Shown here piece after piece: positions 60,567 through 64,000 of a stretch of 64,000 nt of DNA. The DNA lies in the NCBI GenBank assembly GCA_038373865.1, contig JAXGGA010004739.1:20986-84985 (forward strand). Reading direction: 5' to 3'. The notes under the pieces are model-generated. The model did not search any database. It was not told where the DNA came from and worked only from the letters and a program-made list of their open reading frames with translations. The translations under genes and the position numbers were made by a program. The first letter of the stretch is position 1, and the number at the start of each line of letters is the position of its first letter. Source of the stretch: Uloborus plumipes. Taxonomy: Eukaryota; Arthropoda; Arachnida; Araneae; Uloboridae.

Positions 60567-63500
60567 AGTTTGTGTGGGTATTTATATATATATATACCCA
60601 CACAAACATAGGTCAATTGCTCAAGTTAAGCTACAACAGAAAAAATAAAAGAATTATTCCAATAAAAGCTATTCAAAGATGAAAAGAAGAAAAGGTTTGG
60701 TATAAAATAGCAGATAAGAAATAAAACAGATTAATCACAAGTTGCAATACCTCATATAGTTTATCTCTATACTGATCCACTGATAATTTCGTTCCATCAC
60801 ACAAAGGTGGCACAGATTTGCTAAGTTCAGATGGTAGATCTTGACCATGATACCTGTAAAATATTTTTGCGATTTAAAATCAAATTAAATGATTTTGAGA
60901 AGCAAACTGTTTTAGAAAACAGCATAGATGAATTTGGTAATGTGTTAAAATTGCTCTTTCTTCAAGTTATTTAATAAAAACATAGGTTTTGAACATACAT
61001 TTAGACCTTGCTGCAACAACACCCAATGCAACAAAAAAATCATTCTACAGCAGTATTATTTTGTGGTCCCCATGAATTAATACATAATGTAACGCAAATT
61101 GACTTTCAGTTTAATAATGTTTCTTTTGTTTTAAATTTCTGCAAAAAATGTTTTCTCAAAAACAGCTGCTTTTTCCGAATTCATTACTGAATCTGTGAAA
61201 TAAACAATTCTTTCAATGAGAATGGAGAACATATTGAACAGACATAGATTTATTAACACAGCAAGTACTTAAATATATCACCAAAAATACAACAGAAAAT
61301 GGTGTAAGAAATCACAGCTACAGCAAAAGTAGAGCAAGCATTCAGACCTATCAGTTCAACTTTTTTCTAGGAGGTGCTGCTGTGTGTGGGGGGGGGGGGG
61401 GGGGGGCAGAAATAGTATATACTAAAAGGTTACATTGGAAAAAAATATGCCCAGATATATGTAAATGCATGAATTTCTTGAAGTCACATGAGGGAGAAAT
61501 TGCCCCCTCCTGACAGGCTAGCTAATCTATGTTACACACTAATCCAAGAAGCATGCAATAATTTTAATAAAATAGTTTACTACACAAGATTAGTCTAAGA
61601 ATTATCATTTGATGAAAATTGACTTTTGTAGCTAACTAAGAGCAAAATTTTGCTAAAATTATTGAAAATTCTGACCAAATTGCTCCAATTAGCTTTAATA
61701 AGTGGGATAACATAATCTCAAAAGATTAATTCCAAAATAAAACTAAAAGAACTACCTGGCTACATATGGATGCTGCAGTCCATCCTTAGCAGTTATTCTG
61801 TGATTTGGATTTAGAGCAAGTAACTTAGATAACAAGTCATGAGCATCATTTGAACAGCTGAATAATACAGTTTTTAAAAGACGTTTTGGCCTAAAAAATG
61901 AAATCACGACTTAGAAAATACATTTACCAAACATTGTTTTTATTTAAATCAAACAAAATTAACAATAAATATCGAATTAAAAGCAAAAATTAATATATAC
62001 TTATTTGCTGCTCTCCCCAGAACAAATGCTGCATATCCTGTGCATAAACTATCAATATCTAAATGAAAAAATAAAACTCTCAAAATACATGCATGTGAAG
62101 TACATTTTTAATGATTCAAAACATAAATAAATAGTATAAAGCAGTGAGTAACCGCCCCGAAGCAAGGGCTGCGGTAGAAACATGCAATACACCACCAACT
62201 CGGCTATTTCGATCCCTTAGCCCTTGCTTAGGGGCGGTTACTCACTGCTTTATACCTTGAGCTCTGCCTAAAAAGTTACGAGTTGTACCGTACCAAGTGC
62301 GGTCACTCGTTGGTATTCTATTTTCACATTAGCCACCAGTTTTTTTGGCTCTCTTTGCTTTATAATAGGATTTTTGCCTCCAACTCGACTACTTTCGTAT
62401 TCCATGCTGATGAGAGCATAATAAGCTCGAAACAGCTGTCCATGGATCGAAATAGCCGAGTTGGTGGTGTATTGCATGAATAAATAGGTTAGATTGAAAT
62501 TTACAGACCAATAAACTTATGGTTTCTTTCACATGATAATACAGGTACAAAATAAATAAACTTGTTTTCTCCAAGAAAGAATAAATCACAACTGAAGTCC
62601 TTCCACTTTAATAATATTTTTAAAGAAAAATATTTCAAGAGTTCACAATTTAAAGCACATGGATCAGACTTGTTTCTCAATCTAATAGATACAGACTTGC
62701 TTCACAACAGTTTTAGAGATAAAGTTAAGACATCAAAACTGCAGCTTATCATAAAGGATATATATTAACATTCGTAATCACTAAAGGAAAGGAGGAAGAT
62801 TACAAAATAAAGCAATTAAATACAAATTTAAATTATAATCAAATATTTTATTCGGAAAAGTTGAAAATATCAATCATTTATTTTTTCAAATAATCAGTAC
62901 AGCCAAACCTCATTAATTTGAACACGCTTATAATAAATTACTGCTAAAATGAACTATATTTCCAACCTTGAATTATGGTTGTAGTGTATTCTGCTGTGCT
63001 TAGCACAAAAGTCGTATCTGCATTTTTTAACAAAATTGAGTTATTATTATTAAGTGATTTTTCGTGATGTATTTTACCTAAATACAATGTTCCATGATAG
63101 TTAGAGAGCGGGAAATATTAAAAAAAAATTCTGAACAAGTATGATCTGAATGAAATACATGGAACACACAAAAGGTATTGTATATACTAAAGGTTACATT
63201 GGAAAAAAATATGCTCAGATACATGTACATACATGAACTTCTTAAAGTTATGTGAGGGGGAAATTGCCCCCTCCTGACCTTCCTAAGTGACAGGCTAGCT
63301 AATCTATGTTATACACTAATCCAAGAAGTAAGCAATAATTTTAATAAATATTTTACTACACAAGATTACTCGAAGAGCTATCATTTGATGAAAATTGACT
63401 TTTATAGCTAACCAGGGCAAAATTTGGCTAAAATTATTATAAATTCTGACCAACTTGCACAAAACTTTACAACAATAGAGACGCAAAACTTTAAAGGGTA

Positions 63501-63901
63501 ATATCTCAGTTTGAGCTTGACTGTAGATACCACTTTTGAGCTTAGCACGGCAGTATTGCTTTTCAGATAAGACGAACTACGGTTAAGACAAACTAATTAA
63601 AGGTCCATTGGAGTTGGTTTAAACAAGGTTCAGCTGTATTTTCTCCTTTTCATCACTTTAATAATAAACAAACCTTTTAGATGGTATTTAAATATTATAG
63701 TATAAAAGCTGACACTTTTATTATTACTGAAATTGAAATATTACTCAGAGAAAAGAACTACCTGCTTGCATAGGATGAGGTAAAGCAGCCATTATACGTT
63801 CCACTTGATTTAATGTAGATGTTCCAGGAAACAGTGGCTTTCCACTAATGACTTCACCCATAATACAGCCAACACTCCAAAGATCCACACCTTTTGTGTA
63901 G
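54929..63901 (-). CDS. MAPK15: MAPK15 (ERK7/8) atypical MAP kinase, 3' part only
   Basis: Eight exons on the minus strand join in frame: 63901-63762, 62058-62001, 61890-61756, 60853-60751, 58313-58244, 57439-57375, 56415-56257 and 55117-54929 (stop TGA), about 305 residues. They encode the C-lobe of a CMGC kinase, YTKGVDLWSVGCIMGEVISG, KPLFPGTSTLNQVERIM, SKLLALNPNHRITAKDGLQH and PYVAR. Then follow the MAPK15-type extension (KLSVDQYRDKLYE) and a basic/proline-rich tail (ERKEALLRSQIAKKQPMAPV) ending REKKW. The GTSTLNQ block and the subdomain XI spacing fit ERK7/MAPK15 rather than ERK1/2. ATP-binding lobe, catalytic HRD/DFG and activation loop lie beyond the right edge. Known role: constitutively active, autophosphorylating, linked to ciliogenesis and autophagy. 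The tail is much shorter than in mammals. The introns contain a hAT, a hammerhead unit and a local duplication. Confidence 0.95.
59281..59366. repeat. (TG/TA)n microsatellite
   Basis: A TG run passes into a long uninterrupted TA run that directly abuts the hAT element at 59367. A matching CA/TA tract lies on the other side (60531-60566). Confidence 0.95.
59367..60529. mobile_element. Nonautonomous hAT element, 1163 bp, in a MAPK15 intron
   Basis: Ends CAGTGGCGTGCCGTCC and (reverse strand) CAGTGGCGTGCGGAGC are 11-bp perfect inverted repeats with weaker similarity beyond. It sits in a TA/CA microsatellite, so the 8-bp duplication (TATATAT against ATACACAC) is obscured. A GC-richer block at 59500-59660 was checked for transposase motifs without success. 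Confidence 0.85.
60531..60608. repeat. CA/TA microsatellite with a long perfect hairpin
   Basis: After (CA)n(TA)n comes TTTGTGTGGGTA, a TA-rich centre, then TACCCACACAAA (60569-60606), a palindrome able to form a cruciform. Confidence 0.9.
61411..61686. repeat. Local duplication in MAPK15 introns, copy 1
   Basis: About 276 bp starting GTATATACTAAAAGGTTACA and ending near TTCTGACCAA match 63175-63460 almost throughout. It lies just after a long G run (61389-61406). Confidence 0.9.
62142..62477. mobile_element. Head-to-head Penelope/retrozyme-like unit with hammerhead ribozyme
   Basis: The plus strand from 62214 reads CCCTTAGCCCTTGCTTAGGG to ACTGCTTTATACC, a spacer, a complete hammerhead (62393-62452), then GAAATAGCCGAGTTGGTGG and TGTATTGCATG. 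The stretch 62142-62215 is the same 3' segment inverted (GTATTGCATG and GGCTATTTCGATCC mirrored, followed by GCCCTTGCTTCGGGGCGGTT and ACTGCTTTATAC on the minus strand). The two arms meet at 62214-62215. Such inverted terminal arrangements and hammerheads are known in Penelope-like elements. No reverse transcriptase is present, so this is a nonautonomous or truncated unit. Confidence 0.75.
62393..62452 (+). ncRNA. Intact minimal type I hammerhead ribozyme
   Basis: Elements in order: outer stem-I strand TTTCG (62393-62397), bulge TAT, inner stem I TCCATG (62401-62406), core CTGATGA (62407-62413), stem II GAGC/GCTC with loop ATAATAA, core GAAA (62429-62432), and a one-pair stem III C-AGCT-G. Then come the cleavage triplet GTC (62438-62440; cut after 62440), inner stem I CATGGA, bulge T, and outer stem I CGAAA (62448-62452). 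All invariant positions are present and both stem-I helices pair perfectly. The very short stem III is typical of hammerheads in Penelope-like elements and retrozymes, which usually cut efficiently as dimers. Confidence 0.93.
63175..63460. repeat. Local duplication in MAPK15 introns, copy 2
   Basis: Matches 61411-61686 (TACTAAAGGTTACATTGGAA; GAAATTGCCCCCTCCTGAC; TTTGATGAAAATTGACTTT), with a small insertion CTTCCTAAGTGA. The two copies lie in different introns of the same gene. Confidence 0.9.
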
Positions 63902-64000
63902 CTGAAAAATTTATTACTATTTAGCAAGGAATTTTATTAAATTTTTTATTGATAAATGATTTAACTTCACATTAAAAATAGAGCAATCTGAAAAAATAAT

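Overview
This is a piece of an AT-rich, intron-rich animal genome, most likely an arthropod and plausibly an arachnid. That reading rests on small exons with GT-AG introns of up to about 11 kb, NUDC, XK-related and ERK7/MAPK15 orthologues of animal type, and a dense mixture of hAT, mariner (maT-like), Helitron, tRNA-SINE and hammerhead-ribozyme/Penelope-type repeats. The arachnid assignment is an inference from the repeat mix, not proof.

Layout. (1) 221-408, minus: a possible terminal exon of a small coiled-coil protein. (2) 1977-4283, minus: a two-exon gene of unknown function whose C-terminus ends in a charged helix. (3) 4.5-11.3 kb: intergenic, filled with two tRNA-derived SINEs in opposite orientation, a hammerhead-bearing Penelope/retrozyme relic, and several hAT elements with 8-bp target duplications. 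(4) 11343-29932, plus: a complete ten-exon NUDC gene (335 codons before the stop); a second copy of its last exon and polyadenylation signal lies about 1.1 kb downstream. Its 10.9-kb second intron is a stack of nested transposons. (5) 32962-34160, minus: a Helitron-like element with tandemly repeated 5' parts. (6) 37051-43787, minus: a three-coding-exon XK-related (XKR) membrane protein; one of its introns holds a decayed maT/mariner copy next to a strange homopolymer-only block. (7) 44-54.9 kb: intergenic, including a 3.4-kb nonautonomous hAT with CCGGATATCC-rich ends. (8) 54929-63901, minus: the 3' part of MAPK15 (ERK7); the ATP-binding half of the kinase lies beyond the right edge. One of its introns contains an apparently intact minimal type I hammerhead ribozyme.

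The host genes look functionally unrelated and do not form an operon. The most notable material is in the repeats. An intact hammerhead ribozyme lies in a head-to-head Penelope/retrozyme-like unit (62.14-62.48 kb), with a decayed relative at 5.0-6.0 kb. A 3-kb element (12632-15679) has GGGCAATTCCAC ends, a repeated word GGTGTCGGACGTAA and a decayed DDE-like protein. A smaller element (49290-50233) has similar ends and its own repeated word. Several nests can be dated relative to each other from target-site duplications.
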